A stretch of 64,000 nt of DNA from Arthrobacter sp. zg-Y1171 (lineage in GTDB: Bacteria; Actinomycetota; Actinomycetes; Actinomycetales; Micrococcaceae). Below the pieces are notes generated by a model. That model saw only the letters and a list, made by a program, of their open reading frames with translations, had not been told where the DNA came from and made no database searches. Position numbers and translations under genes: made by a program. The DNA lies in NCBI RefSeq assembly GCF_025244845.1, contig NZ_CP104264.1:1612001-1676000 (forward strand), given 5' to 3'. Below, in pieces: positions 1-8,327 of the stretch. Every line of letters starts with the position of its first letter. Position 1 is the stretch's first letter.

Positions 1-99
1 TTTGTCCGGAGCAAGGTGGCCAAGCCCAACAAGCAGGCCGGGGACGCTGCGCTGGCTTTGGGTCTCTGGAACCGCACGGTGGCGATGCTCGCAAAGTGA
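1..99 (+). CDS. 3' end of an unidentified gene
   Basis: Frame 1 is open from the window edge to a TGA at 97-99, giving 32 C-terminal residues. They are rich in Lys near the start and then alternate Ala and Leu, ending with a Trp-Asn-Arg segment and a final Ala-Lys. GC-rich third positions agree with real coding sequence. The fragment is too short to assign a family, and the start lies outside the window. Confidence 0.45.
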   Translation, partial: FVRSKVAKPNKQAGDAALALGLWNRTVAMLAK

Positions 100-216
100 C
101 GGGGTTCGACGGGGATGACGGGCCGGCGGCCTGTACAACCGGTGTCTTCCGGTACGCCCCGACAAGCGACGAGGCCTGTTAGGCTTCCCCCGGAATATCG
201 GGGGAGAGGCTCAAAC

Positions 217-606
217 ATGAAGAAGACGGCGATTGCGGGTCTGCTGGTACTGGGCGCCGCGCTATCCGGGTGCGGCGGCAGCGGGCACAGCAGCGCGCAC
301 GCCGAAAACGAAGAGGCCGCTTGTGTCGGCGGCTACGACGGCTGGTGGAACTCCACCCCGGTGTCCGGCGATACAACCGGTCTGCCGGAGGAAACCGTGA
401 CCGTCGATACCAACACAGGCAAGACCATCGACGCCTTCAACCGCAGCCGCAACGACGCCGGCAAAACCACTGATGTCTCCGACGTCGGCTACCAACCCGT
501 CCCTGACGAAAGCTGGCCCGCCGATTCAGTAGTCGTGATAGACACCGCCACCGGCAAGGTCCTGGAGACCATCGCGGTGGACCCGGGCACGCAGCTCTGC
601 CAATAG
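217..606 (+). CDS. small secreted lipoprotein, unknown function
   Basis: This 129-residue protein begins at ATG 217, chosen because a GGGGAGAGG ribosome site lies just upstream and a lipoprotein signal follows at once: two Lys, a hydrophobic stretch, and the lipobox LSGC with Cys19 as the predicted lipidated residue. An upstream in-frame ATG at 115 would put the signal peptide in the middle of the protein and is rejected. The mature part is small, acidic and Thr/Asp-rich. It contains two similar stretches around the words VDTNTGKTI and IDTATGKVL, which suggests an internal duplication of a beta-hairpin-like unit. I do not recognise the family. It is probably anchored to the outer face of the membrane and is convergent with the next gene. 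Confidence 0.7.
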   Translation: MKKTAIAGLLVLGAALSGCGGSGHSSAHAENEEAACVGGYDGWWNSTPVSGDTTGLPEETVTVDTNTGKTIDAFNRSRNDAGKTTDVSDVGYQPVPDESWPADSVVVIDTATGKVLETIAVDPGTQLCQ

Positions 607-646
607 GTGCTCTGCCCGACACAGCATCCCACTAAGTGCCGAACGC

Positions 647-1189
647 CTAGTCCCTGTGCAGCGCGAAAAAGAACGGAGCCCCGGGGCCACGCAGGTCCAT
701 GGCACCCAGCACCGTTTCGGCATCGACCCGGCGGAAGACATCCAGGACCGGCAGGGCGTCATAGATCATGGTGGCGCTGGACACGCCCCGGTACTCGGTC
801 ATCCGCAGCCGGGCGCCGGGCCGCCGCGTGCGCGCCAGCCGCAGCGCCGGGCGGATCTGCGCCAGCAGTTCGGGCTTCCGCAGCAAAGGGCCGAAACGCA
901 GCACTGCGGAAAGCGGGACCAGCGCCGGATTCACATTGAACACGCCCCCGCCGCCTCTGGCGAAGACCAGCGGGAAGACCTCCTCGTCGCCGTCGAACCG
1001 TTTCCCGTGCCAGCCCAGCGGTTTCAGCAGGCCGTCGAGCCGGTGACCCGTTGGTATTTCAGTACCCCGCCAGGAGCCGTACAGCTCAGGCGCCTGAAGC
1101 GGCGGCAGGGCGTCGAAGAACTCCAGCGCTGTCCCGGGGTCGGTCCCGCCCTGCAGTTCCTGCAGCCGTCGGGTGGGTTCGTGGTCCAT
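647..1189 (-). CDS. GXWXG / DUF4334 domain protein
   Basis: The 180-residue product starts at ATG 1189 behind AGGAGG. Near residues 37-42 it has the GXWXG signature (GSWRG) that names the N-terminal domain. The C-terminal part, with a DVFRRVDAETVLGAMDLRG stretch and a hydrophobic FFFAL end, matches DUF4334. The two domains usually occur together in soluble actinobacterial and proteobacterial proteins of about this length whose function is unknown; a small beta-barrel fold is expected. The gene lies about 50 nt downstream of the SorC-type regulator on the same strand and may share its transcript. Family assignment is from memory of the motif; no catalytic role can be read from the sequence. 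Confidence 0.85.
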   Translation of the reverse strand: MDHEPTRRLQELQGGTDPGTALEFFDALPPLQAPELYGSWRGTEIPTGHRLDGLLKPLGWHGKRFDGDEEVFPLVFARGGGGVFNVNPALVPLSAVLRFGPLLRKPELLAQIRPALRLARTRRPGARLRMTEYRGVSSATMIYDALPVLDVFRRVDAETVLGAMDLRGPGAPFFFALHRD

Positions 1190-1239
1190 GCGGATGCCTC
1201 CTGATCGGGCTTGACAAGGTTCCTGGAGGATACAAGGGG

Positions 1240-2250
1240 TTAGGAGGACGCCAACCGCCGGGCGGAATTTTCGTCCAGAATCAGGTCCGTGACCAGACCG
1301 GCACGCAGGGCGCCAAGCAGGCTGGTGGTCTTGGTTTCCCCGGCCACCACACAGATCCGGCGCGGGACCTGCCGCAGGGTAGACAGGTCAGGGCCGGTGC
1401 TGCGGTAGTTCAGCTTGATCCCGTCCCAGGTGCCGTCCGCACGGTAGAACATGGTGGCGACGTCACCCACTACGCCCTCGGCCATCAGTTCATTCAGGTC
1501 TTCTTCGTCCAGGTAGGCGCCGTTGTAGACGTGGCTGGGCACGCCCGCCTCCATGGAACCCACCCCGAAGATCGCGGTGTTCATCCGGGCCTGCAGATCC
1601 AGCACCCGTTTCACCGGACGTTCCCGCCACATCGCTTCCTTCGTTTCGGCGTGGTCGAAGAACGCCGGAACGGGGAACTGGACCACCCGCGCCCCGTAGG
1701 CGTGGCCGAAACGCTGCAGGATTTCACTGGCGTAGGTGATGCCCGATGTGCGGAAATTCCCGGCCCCGTTCATCTGCACGATTGTGCTGTCGTGGGTGTT
1801 CTTGATCGGCAGGTGCTGGCTCACTGCCGTCAGGGTTGAGCCCCACGCGACGCCGATGATCGCATCCGAATCGATGAGCGGACTGATCAGGTGCGCCGCC
1901 TGCACGGCGACCCGCTGCAGTGCCTGGGCGGGGGAGACCGTTTCGGCTACCGGAACCACGTGGGCCTGGATGCGGAACCGGGAGGCAATCTCCTGTTCCA
2001 GCGCCGGGGCCCGGTCCGACGGGTTGCGGATCTCGATCCGGACCAGCCCGGTGCTGCGCGCGTAGGAGAGCAGCCGGGAAACGGTGGAACGGGAAATCCG
2101 AAGTTCCCGGGCGATCGCCTCCATGGTCAGGCTCTGCAGGTAATACATCTGCGCAGCCCGGAGGGCATCGCGGTCGCGGCTTTCCTTCTCGTTCGCCGCA
2201 GGTCCGGCGCCGGAGGCGTCCGGGAACCGGCCACTGACACCAATGTTCAT
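1240..2250 (-). CDS. SorC/DeoR-type sugar-binding transcriptional regulator
   Basis: This 336-residue protein has an N-terminal helix-turn-helix (about residues 30-75, with EAIARELRISRSTVSRLL as recognition region). A large C-terminal sugar-phosphate-sensing domain follows, related to the phosphosugar isomerase fold, with the GVAWGSTL loop characteristic of SorC-family effector domains. Such regulators bind a phosphorylated sugar or polyol and control the adjacent catabolic gene. Here the neighbour is glpD, transcribed divergently from a 100-140 bp shared region holding a perfect TGCAC-N4-GTGCA palindrome. Control of glycerol-3-phosphate oxidation is therefore the simplest inference; the effector is not known. 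The chosen ATG has only a weak GGACAG upstream, so the start is moderately certain. Confidence 0.9.
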   Translation of the reverse strand: MNIGVSGRFPDASGAGPAANEKESRDRDALRAAQMYYLQSLTMEAIARELRISRSTVSRLLSYARSTGLVRIEIRNPSDRAPALEQEIASRFRIQAHVVPVAETVSPAQALQRVAVQAAHLISPLIDSDAIIGVAWGSTLTAVSQHLPIKNTHDSTIVQMNGAGNFRTSGITYASEILQRFGHAYGARVVQFPVPAFFDHAETKEAMWRERPVKRVLDLQARMNTAIFGVGSMEAGVPSHVYNGAYLDEEDLNELMAEGVVGDVATMFYRADGTWDGIKLNYRSTGPDLSTLRQVPRRICVVAGETKTTSLLGALRAGLVTDLILDENSARRLASS

Positions 2251-2300
2251 TTGCTGTCCATCGACACGGTTGTGTACTCCATGAATCCATTATCGCAGGG

Positions 2301-2314
2301 TGCACGTATGTGCA
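2301..2314. promoter_or_regulatory. palindromic operator between regulator and glpD
   Basis: TGCACGTATGTGCA is a perfect 5-bp inverted repeat with a 4-bp spacer, lying between the divergent SorC-type regulator gene and glpD. Its position and symmetry suit a dimeric HTH regulator controlling both promoters. The assignment to the SorC-type protein is inferred from adjacency. Confidence 0.5.
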
Positions 2315-2393
2315 TTGGTTGGCCCCGGGAGCCGCAGGCTTCGACCATTGAGTAGATATGGCAATGCAGCCACAGAAGCGTTTGGAGATATAC

Positions 2394-4139
2394 GTGGACA
2401 ATTCCGTGAACCCCAGCAAGGCAAAGACCGCCGCCCGGACCCGTCCGGTGGTACAGCAGCTGAAGGACCGGCCCAAGGCCTCGGTGCTGATCATCGGCGG
2501 CGGCATCAACGGCGTCGGCACCTTCCGTGACCTGTCGCTGCAGGGCGTGGACGTAGCCCTCGTAGAGCGCGGTGATTACTGCCAGGGCGCTTCGGGCGCG
2601 TCTTCCCACATGATCCACGGCGGCATCCGCTACCTGGAGAACGGCGAGTTCCGCCTCGTGCACGAGTCCGTCGTCGAGCGCAATGCCCTGCTCCGCCTGG
2701 CCCCGCACTACGTCAAGCCGCTGCAGACCACCATCCCGATCACCACCACCTTCTCGGGCATCACTGCCGCACCGCTGCGTTTCCTGACGCACAAGCAGGG
2801 CAAGCACACCGAGCGCGGCGCCGTGCTGATCAAGGCCGGCCTGCTGATGTACGACTTCTTCTCCCGCGGCGGCCGCGTGGCCCCCAAGCACAACTTCGTC
2901 GGCAAGAAGAAGTCCCTGCAGGAACTGCCGAAGCTGCGCCCGGACGTAAAGTACACCGCCACGTACTTTGACGCCTCGGTGCACAACCCCGAGCGCCTCA
3001 CCCTCGACGTGCTGCGTGACGGCCTCGAGGCCAACCCGCAGTCCCGCGCCAGCAACTACGTCAGCGCCGTCGGCACCACCGACGCCGGCACCGTGCTGCG
3101 CGACGAGGTCACCGGCGAAGAATTCGTCTTCGACGCCGACGTCGTCATCAACGCCACCGGCGCCTGGGTTGACGAGACCAACGATTCCTTCGGCAAGCGC
3201 ACTTCCTTCATGGGCGGCACCAAGGGCTCGCACATCGTCCTGGACCACCCGGAACTGCTGGAAGCCTGCGCCGGCCGCGAAATGTTCTTCGAACACACCG
3301 ACGGCCGCATCGTCCTCATCTACCCGATGGGCGACCGCGTCCTGGTGGGCACCACGGACATCGACGCCGACATCAACGAGGCCTCGGTCTGCACGGACGA
3401 AGAGATCGAGTACTTCTTCGAACTGATCGCCCACGTCTTCCCCACGGTTGACGTGCGCCGCGACCACATTGTCTACACCTTCTCGGGTGTCCGCCCGCTG
3501 CCGAAGCACGACGACACGCAGCCCGGCTTCGTGTCCCGCGACTACCGCGTGGAAAAGCGCATGGACAAGCGCGCCGGCAAGAACGTCACGAGCCTGTCCC
3601 TGGTCGGCGGCAAGTGGACCACCTTCCGCGCCCTGTCCGAGACCCTGGCCACCGAGGCAATGACCGCGCTGGGCATGCTGCGGAAGACGACGACGGCGGA
3701 ACTGCAGATCGGCGGCGGCAAGGACTTCCCGGCCACCGAGGCTGAAGAGCGCCTGTGGGTCAACCGCATGGCCTCCGACGTGGCCGACCGTGACCGCGTC
3801 CGGGTCCTGCTGACCCGCTACGGCACCCGCGCCGTCGACGTCCTGGAGTTCCTGTCCCAGGGCGGGGACCAGCTGCTGGCCTCCACCAGCGAGCTCAGCA
3901 CCCGCGAGCTGACCTACATGGTGGAAAACGAGCAGATCACGCAGCTCGCCGACATCCTGATCCGCCGCACCTCGCTGGCCTTCCGCGGCCTGGTGTCCGA
4001 GGACATGCTGACCGAGCTGGCGGACCTGCTGGCCCCGCAGCTGGGCTGGGACGACGCCGAAAAGCGCCGCCAGGCCGAGTTCGCCCGCGACCTGCTGGTC
4101 ACCATGCACGGCATGAAGATCCCGGCGCTGGCTTCCTAA
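2394..4139 (+). CDS. glpD: aerobic glycerol-3-phosphate dehydrogenase
   Basis: GlpD oxidises sn-glycerol 3-phosphate to dihydroxyacetone phosphate with FAD and passes electrons to the membrane quinone pool, linking glycerol and lipid breakdown to glycolysis. The 581-residue product has the FAD-binding GGGINGVG loop near residues 35-42, the GASGASSHMIHGGIRYLE segment typical of the family, and the substrate and FAD contacts around GGKWTTFRALSE. The C-terminal GlpD extension domain is complete, so length and architecture are normal. I prefer GTG 2394 because GGAG lies 6 nt before it; an in-frame ATG at 2358 would add 12 residues but has no ribosome site. It is divergent from a sugar-sensing regulator and ends at a strong bidirectional terminator. 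No glycerol kinase or facilitator gene is nearby. Confidence 0.97.
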   Translation: MDNSVNPSKAKTAARTRPVVQQLKDRPKASVLIIGGGINGVGTFRDLSLQGVDVALVERGDYCQGASGASSHMIHGGIRYLENGEFRLVHESVVERNALLRLAPHYVKPLQTTIPITTTFSGITAAPLRFLTHKQGKHTERGAVLIKAGLLMYDFFSRGGRVAPKHNFVGKKKSLQELPKLRPDVKYTATYFDASVHNPERLTLDVLRDGLEANPQSRASNYVSAVGTTDAGTVLRDEVTGEEFVFDADVVINATGAWVDETNDSFGKRTSFMGGTKGSHIVLDHPELLEACAGREMFFEHTDGRIVLIYPMGDRVLVGTTDIDADINEASVCTDEEIEYFFELIAHVFPTVDVRRDHIVYTFSGVRPLPKHDDTQPGFVSRDYRVEKRMDKRAGKNVTSLSLVGGKWTTFRALSETLATEAMTALGMLRKTTTAELQIGGGKDFPATEAEERLWVNRMASDVADRDRVRVLLTRYGTRAVDVLEFLSQGGDQLLASTSELSTRELTYMVENEQITQLADILIRRTSLAFRGLVSEDMLTELADLLAPQLGWDDAEKRRQAEFARDLLVTMHGMKIPALAS

Positions 4140-4170
4140 CCCGGAGTAAAGCAAAGAAGCAAAGCAGCAA

Positions 4171-4211
4171 CAGCAGAGGGCGGACACCGATACGGTGTCG
4201 GCCCTCTGCTG
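4171..4211. terminator. bidirectional terminator after glpD
   Basis: A 19-bp stem with a single mismatch and a 3-nt loop spans this interval, running CAGCAGAGGGC and GACACC on the left arm with their complement on the right. TTT follows on the plus strand, and AT-rich sequence lies on the left. It sits between the convergent glpD and nitroreductase genes and can serve both. Confidence 0.85.
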
Positions 4212-4246
4212 TTTCCCGAACCGGGCGGCGGTCTACTGTCTGCGGC

Positions 4247-4861
4247 CTAGAGTTCGGTGGTCGCCGTCGCGTAATCCAGTCGGGGCAGTCGCGGGTGGCG
4301 TGGCTCGCCGGCAGGCACACCGATGTTGACGACGAGGAAGGACTGCAGGTTGAGGCCTGCGTGCAGGTCAGCGTCCAGCCCGGCGGCGTCGAACCCGCCC
4401 ATCGGCCCCGCGGCCAGGCCCAGTGCACGGACCGCCAGGAGGAAGTATCCGGCCTGCAGATGCGCATTGTCATTGCCCATCACGGCACTCAGTTCCGGGT
4501 TGGCGGCAAAGACTGCGCCCTGCTGCGGTGCCGGCGGGAAAACGGTGGGGAAGTGCTCAGGCCAGGTGCGGTCAAAGCTCAGCACCGCAACCATGGGAGC
4601 CGCGGCCGTCTTGGCCTTGTTGCCTTCGGCCATGTGCTGCACCAGCCGCTGCCGAGCCGCGGCGGAACGCACCCAGGTGATCCGCAGCGGCTGGATGTTC
4701 ATCGCCGTCGGACCCATCTTGGTCAAGTCGTAGATGGATTGAAGCTGCTCGTCCGTGACAGCGGCCGTAGTGAATTCCGAGACCGTGCGCGCGTCACGGA
4801 AGAGGAGGCCGAGGGCTGCGGCATCGATGGCGGGGATGGACTCCAGAGTGCCGTCGTTCAT
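4247..4861 (-). CDS. RutE-like malonic semialdehyde reductase (nitroreductase family)
   Basis: The 204-residue protein belongs to the nitroreductase superfamily, FMN-dependent NAD(P)H oxidoreductases. It is closest in pattern to RutE/HadB-type malonic semialdehyde reductases: an early RTVSEFT segment, the MGPTAMNIQPLRITWVRS motif, a central AVMGNDNAHLQAGYFLLAVRALGLAAGPMGGFD block, and a C-terminal VVNIG strand. RutE reduces 3-oxopropanoate to 3-hydroxypropanoate at the end of pyrimidine breakdown. No other rut gene is present, so the physiological substrate here is open. The ATG at 4861 is preceded by AAGGAGG at an ideal distance; a GTG at 4870 abuts that ribosome site and is unlikely. A MarR-type palindrome lies about 43 bp upstream, suggesting control by a reactive-compound sensor encoded elsewhere. 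Confidence 0.88.
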   Translation of the reverse strand: MNDGTLESIPAIDAAALGLLFRDARTVSEFTTAAVTDEQLQSIYDLTKMGPTAMNIQPLRITWVRSAAARQRLVQHMAEGNKAKTAAAPMVAVLSFDRTWPEHFPTVFPPAPQQGAVFAANPELSAVMGNDNAHLQAGYFLLAVRALGLAAGPMGGFDAAGLDADLHAGLNLQSFLVVNIGVPAGEPRHPRLPRLDYATATTEL

Positions 4862-4903
4862 ACGCAGCACACCTCCTTAGGGTAACGGTTCGTGTCTCCA
4901 GAC

Positions 4904-4919
4904 ACTTGACGCTTCAAGT
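4904..4919. promoter_or_regulatory. MarR-type operator upstream of the nitroreductase gene
   Basis: ACTTGACGCTTCAAGT is a perfect 6-bp inverted repeat with a 4-bp spacer, ending 43 bp before the nitroreductase start. ACTTGA/TCAAGT half-sites are common in operators of MarR-family regulators. No MarR gene is in the window, so the regulator is unknown. Confidence 0.5.
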
Positions 4920-4951
4920 AAACCCGAAAGGGGTGCAGAATAAGGGCGGCG

Positions 4952-4980
4952 CCTATGGTGACATCCATCACACCCATAGG
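4952..4980 (-). terminator. inverted repeat downstream of carD, possible terminator
   Basis: CCTATGGTG and CACCCATAGG form an imperfect inverted repeat with a single bulge and an 8-nt loop, about 50 nt past the carD stop. There is no T-run, so it could equally be a protein-binding site. Only the symmetry is certain. Confidence 0.3.
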
Positions 4981-5030
4981 TGCGCGGAGGCAGCAGAGCG
5001 GACTTGCCGTCCGGTAACGGACCTGCCGGC

Positions 5031-5522
5031 CTAAGCGACCGCGCTGGACGGAGCCCAGACGGCGTCCAGCTTGGCGCCGGCCTCCACTTCAGAGAGTCCG
5101 AGCGAGAGGGAAATCTCCGTCAGCAGCGGCCGACGGGCGTGCCGGAGCATTTCCCGTTCGGCCTGCGAGAGACCGCGGTCCGCCTCGCGCAACATCAGGT
5201 TGCGGACCACGGCCGCAATCACCATCGGATCACCGGTGGCAAGTTTCTCCGCGTTGTCCTTGTACCGGCGCGACCATTGGGGATCTTCTTTATCCGCGGG
5301 CGCGCGGAGGACGCCAAACAGTGTGTCGAGTCCCGCCCGGTCCAGGACCGGACGAAGGCCTACATGGTCCACTTGGTCAACGGGCACCCAGACCATCAGG
5401 TGGGAGGACTGGACCTCCAGGACAATACAGTTCTTCTGCATGCGCGGATGCGTTTGGAAGGAGCTGACAACGGCGGGGCCGTGATGGGGGTGGACCAGGA
5501 TCTGGCCTTTGGAAAATGGCAA
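5031..5522 (-). CDS. carD: CarD-family RNA polymerase-binding regulator
   Basis: The 163-residue product has the CarD/CdnL layout. The N-terminal RNAP-interaction domain (about residues 1-65) begins FSKGQILVHPHHGPAVV. The helical C-terminal domain (70-155) contains DPQWSRRYKDNAEKLATGD and the GLSQAEREMLRHARRPLLTEISL helix. CarD binds the RNAP beta subunit and stabilises open complexes at many promoters in actinobacteria. The start is a TTG at 5522, supported by GGAGGTAGCAG immediately before it; no ATG or GTG lies in reach. The tryptophan conserved near the end of CarD helices is present as WSRR and possibly AVWAP. It is divergent from hrpB, with only about 90 nt between the starts. Confidence 0.92.
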   Translation of the reverse strand: MPFSKGQILVHPHHGPAVVSSFQTHPRMQKNCIVLEVQSSHLMVWVPVDQVDHVGLRPVLDRAGLDTLFGVLRAPADKEDPQWSRRYKDNAEKLATGDPMVIAAVVRNLMLREADRGLSQAEREMLRHARRPLLTEISLSLGLSEVEAGAKLDAVWAPSSAVA

Positions 5523-5609
5523 CTGCTACCTCCAAGGAAGAGGAAAGGCAGGGGCGAGTGACGAGACTCTTATCATTTTACCGCTTCCCGCAGGAGGCAG
5601 AATGGAAGA

Positions 5610-8249
5610 GTGACTTCTCCGGCCTCTCCGCACCCAACCAACCCGCCCTTCGACCTTGCGGGCATAGGCAACGGGTTGGTCTTCGCCGAGTCGGTCCCGC
5701 AGCTCGCAGCGGCGCTGGGCGGAGGTGCCGGCGAAACGCACGGAGCGGGCACCGCCGTCGTCCAGGCCCCGCCCGGAACCGGAAAGACAACCCTGGTGCC
5801 GCCGCTCGTCGCCAACGTACTCACCCGCGGAGGGACGCGGCCGCGGGTGGTGGTCACCCAGCCGCGGCGCGTTGCGGTCCGTTCGGCGGCCCGCCGGCTG
5901 GCTGCGTTGGACGGCTCTGCCCTCGGCGGGCGGATCGGCTACACGGTCCGGGGCGAGAGCCGCACGGGACCCTCCACGCTGGTGGAATTCGTGACGCCGG
6001 GAATTCTGCTGCGCCGCCTGCTGGCCGACCCGGGCCTGGACGGAACGGCCGCCGTCATCCTGGATGAGGTCCATGAGCGGGGGCTGGAAACGGACCTCCT
6101 GCTTGGAATGCTCACCGAGGTCCGCCAGCTGCGCGAGGACCTGACCCTGGTGGCCATGTCCGCAACCCTCGACGCACCGCGGTTCGCCGCGCTGATCGGT
6201 TCGCCCGACGGCGCCGGGCCGGCTCCCGTGGTCGGCTGCCCGTCTGCGCTGCACCCGCTCGAAACGGTCTGGGCCCCCGCGCCGGTTCCCCGCTTCGATG
6301 AACGCGGCGTGACCCGCGGGTTCCTGGACCATGTCGCGGATACTGCGCTTCGGGCCCATTCCCACGCCGTGGCCCGGGATCCGGATGTCGATGCCTTGGT
6401 GTTTGTGCCCGGCGCACGTGAGGTGTCCACCGTGGCGGGCCGGCTGCGTTCGCGTATTCCGGCGGGAACGGAGGTATTGGAACTGCATGGGCAGATTACG
6501 CCCGCCGAGCAGGACCGGGCCGTTTCCGGCCGCGGCCCGGGCGAGCCCGCCCGGATCATTGTGTCCACGTCACTGGCCGAATCCTCGCTGACCGTTCCTG
6601 GTGTCCGGCTGGTCATCGACTCGGGGCTTGCCCGCGAACCGCGCCGGGATGCGATGCGCGGGATGTCCGGCCTCGTCACTGTCTCCTGTTCCCGTGCCTC
6701 CGCCGAGCAGCGGGCCGGCCGCGCCGCCCGGCTGGGGCCGGGTACGGTGGTGCGCTGCTATGACGACAGGGCCTACGGAGCCGCGCCCGCCCACCAGACC
6801 CCGGAAATCGCCGTCGCGGACCTCACGGCCGCAGCCCTGGTGCTGGCATGCTGGGGTGCCCCGGGAGGTGAGGGCCTGTCCCTTCCCGACGCACCGCCGC
6901 CGGCCGCCATGCGCGACGCCCTCCAGGTGCTGCGCGGGATCGGTGCCGTGGACGCCGAGGGGCTGGCAACGCCCCGCGGCAAAACACTCGCGGGCGTGCC
7001 CGCCGATCCCCGGCTCGCACGGGCACTGCTCGACGGCGCCGGTGCGGTGGGTGCCCGGACCGCAGCCGAGGTCGTTGCCCTGCTTTCGGGGGACAACCGT
7101 GCACACGGGGCGGACCTCACCCGCTTGCTGGCCGGACTGCGGACCGGACGCGAGCCCGGTGAACGCCGGTGGTCCGAAGACGTCAGGAGGCTGGAACAGC
7201 TGGCCCGCCGGGAGAAGTCTGCCGGCCCTGCCGAACGGGAAGTCCCGGCCGGGGAAGCGCCGGGGTACGTGATTGCCCTGGCCTTCCCGGACCGGATTGC
7301 GCGGCGCGTTCCCGGCGCGGGCCCGGAGCGTTACCTGCTCGCCTCCGGAACCCGTGCCGGACTGCCTGCGGGCAGTTCCCTCACGGGACAGGACTGGCTG
7401 GCCGTCGCCGATGTCGCCCGGGCCGAGGGGCGCGACGCCGCCGGCACCGGTGCCGTGATCCGCGCTGCCGCCCCGCTGACCCTGGACACCGCGGAAGCCG
7501 CCGCCGAACACCTCGTCACGGACACTGTGGAGGCGGAATTCGCCGGCGGCCGGGTCACCGCGCGCCGGGAACACCGGCTCGGCGCAATCCTGCTCGGCTC
7601 CACCCCGGTACGCCCGTCCGCCGAGGAGGGACGGGCCGCCGTCGCCCGCGCCCTGACGGCAAAGGGGCTTGAACTGGTCGGCTTCTCCACGGCCGCCGAC
7701 GCGCTGCGCCGGCGCCTGGCCCTGCTGCACCGGGAACTGGGGGAGCCATGGCCGGATGTCAGCGAGCCGGCCCTGCTGGCCCGGCTGCAGGACTGGCTCG
7801 GCCCCGAACTGGACGCCCTGGCCCGCGGAGCATCCGCCAACAGCATCGACCTCACCGATGCGCTGCGGCGGCTGCTGCCCTGGCCGGAGGCATCCCGGCT
7901 GGGCGACCTCGTCCCGGAACGGCTTGAAGTGCCCAGCGGTTCACGGGTCCGGATCGACTACCCGGATCCGGAGCACGACGACGGCGGACGGCCGGTGGTG
8001 GCGGTCAAGCTGCAGGAGTGCTTCGGATGGGCCGAAACCCCGCGGCTCGTGGAGGGACGCGTCCCGGTGCTCTTCCACCTGCTGTCCCCGGCAGGCAGGC
8101 CGCTGGCCGTCACCGACGACCTGGCATCCTTCTGGTCCGGACCCTATGCCCAGGTCCGGTCCGAGATGCGCGGCCGGTACCCACGGCACCCGTGGCCGGA
8201 GGACCCCTGGTCTGCCAAGGCCACGGCAAGGACAAAGGCCCGGATGTAA
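5610..8249 (+). CDS. hrpB: ATP-dependent RNA helicase HrpB
   Basis: This 879-residue DExH-box helicase has Walker A APPGTGKTT at residues 53-61, motif II DEVH at 152-155, motif III as MSATLD shortly after, and the helicase C domain with STSLAESSLTVPGVRLVIDSG and the AEQRAGRAAR arginine-finger motif. A HA2-like winged region follows, and the HrpB-specific C-terminal domain covers about residues 770-870 (LQECFGWAETPRLVEGRVPV). Length matches the family. HrpB enzymes are non-essential and poorly understood; RNA remodelling is inferred from relatives. The GTG start at 5610 has AGGAGG 12 nt upstream, a slightly long spacing. An earlier ATG at 5602 stops after three codons. Confidence 0.95.
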   Translation: MTSPASPHPTNPPFDLAGIGNGLVFAESVPQLAAALGGGAGETHGAGTAVVQAPPGTGKTTLVPPLVANVLTRGGTRPRVVVTQPRRVAVRSAARRLAALDGSALGGRIGYTVRGESRTGPSTLVEFVTPGILLRRLLADPGLDGTAAVILDEVHERGLETDLLLGMLTEVRQLREDLTLVAMSATLDAPRFAALIGSPDGAGPAPVVGCPSALHPLETVWAPAPVPRFDERGVTRGFLDHVADTALRAHSHAVARDPDVDALVFVPGAREVSTVAGRLRSRIPAGTEVLELHGQITPAEQDRAVSGRGPGEPARIIVSTSLAESSLTVPGVRLVIDSGLAREPRRDAMRGMSGLVTVSCSRASAEQRAGRAARLGPGTVVRCYDDRAYGAAPAHQTPEIAVADLTAAALVLACWGAPGGEGLSLPDAPPPAAMRDALQVLRGIGAVDAEGLATPRGKTLAGVPADPRLARALLDGAGAVGARTAAEVVALLSGDNRAHGADLTRLLAGLRTGREPGERRWSEDVRRLEQLARREKSAGPAEREVPAGEAPGYVIALAFPDRIARRVPGAGPERYLLASGTRAGLPAGSSLTGQDWLAVADVARAEGRDAAGTGAVIRAAAPLTLDTAEAAAEHLVTDTVEAEFAGGRVTARREHRLGAILLGSTPVRPSAEEGRAAVARALTAKGLELVGFSTAADALRRRLALLHRELGEPWPDVSEPALLARLQDWLGPELDALARGASANSIDLTDALRRLLPWPEASRLGDLVPERLEVPSGSRVRIDYPDPEHDDGGRPVVAVKLQECFGWAETPRLVEGRVPVLFHLLSPAGRPLAVTDDLASFWSGPYAQVRSEMRGRYPRHPWPEDPWSAKATARTKARM

Positions 8250-8327
8250 CAGCGGATGCGAGGACCGTCACACGGGAAGCTGCCGGGCGTCGTCGTCCGC
8301 GGGTTCTAGGCTTGAACCGCGGCCCAT

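Noticed and set aside
115..216. Upstream ATG extending the lipoprotein
   Set aside because: It would bury the signal peptide, and the downstream ATG has the ribosome site.
2247..4187. 646-codon minus-strand frame opposite glpD
   Set aside because: It mirrors glpD on the opposite strand, has the His/Gln/Gly/Val-rich composition typical of GC-rich antisense frames and matches no family.
8297..8323. Hairpin after hrpB considered as a terminator
   Set aside because: The stem is short with a bulge and no T-run, and it overlaps a likely -10 box (TAGGCT) for the FUSC gene.
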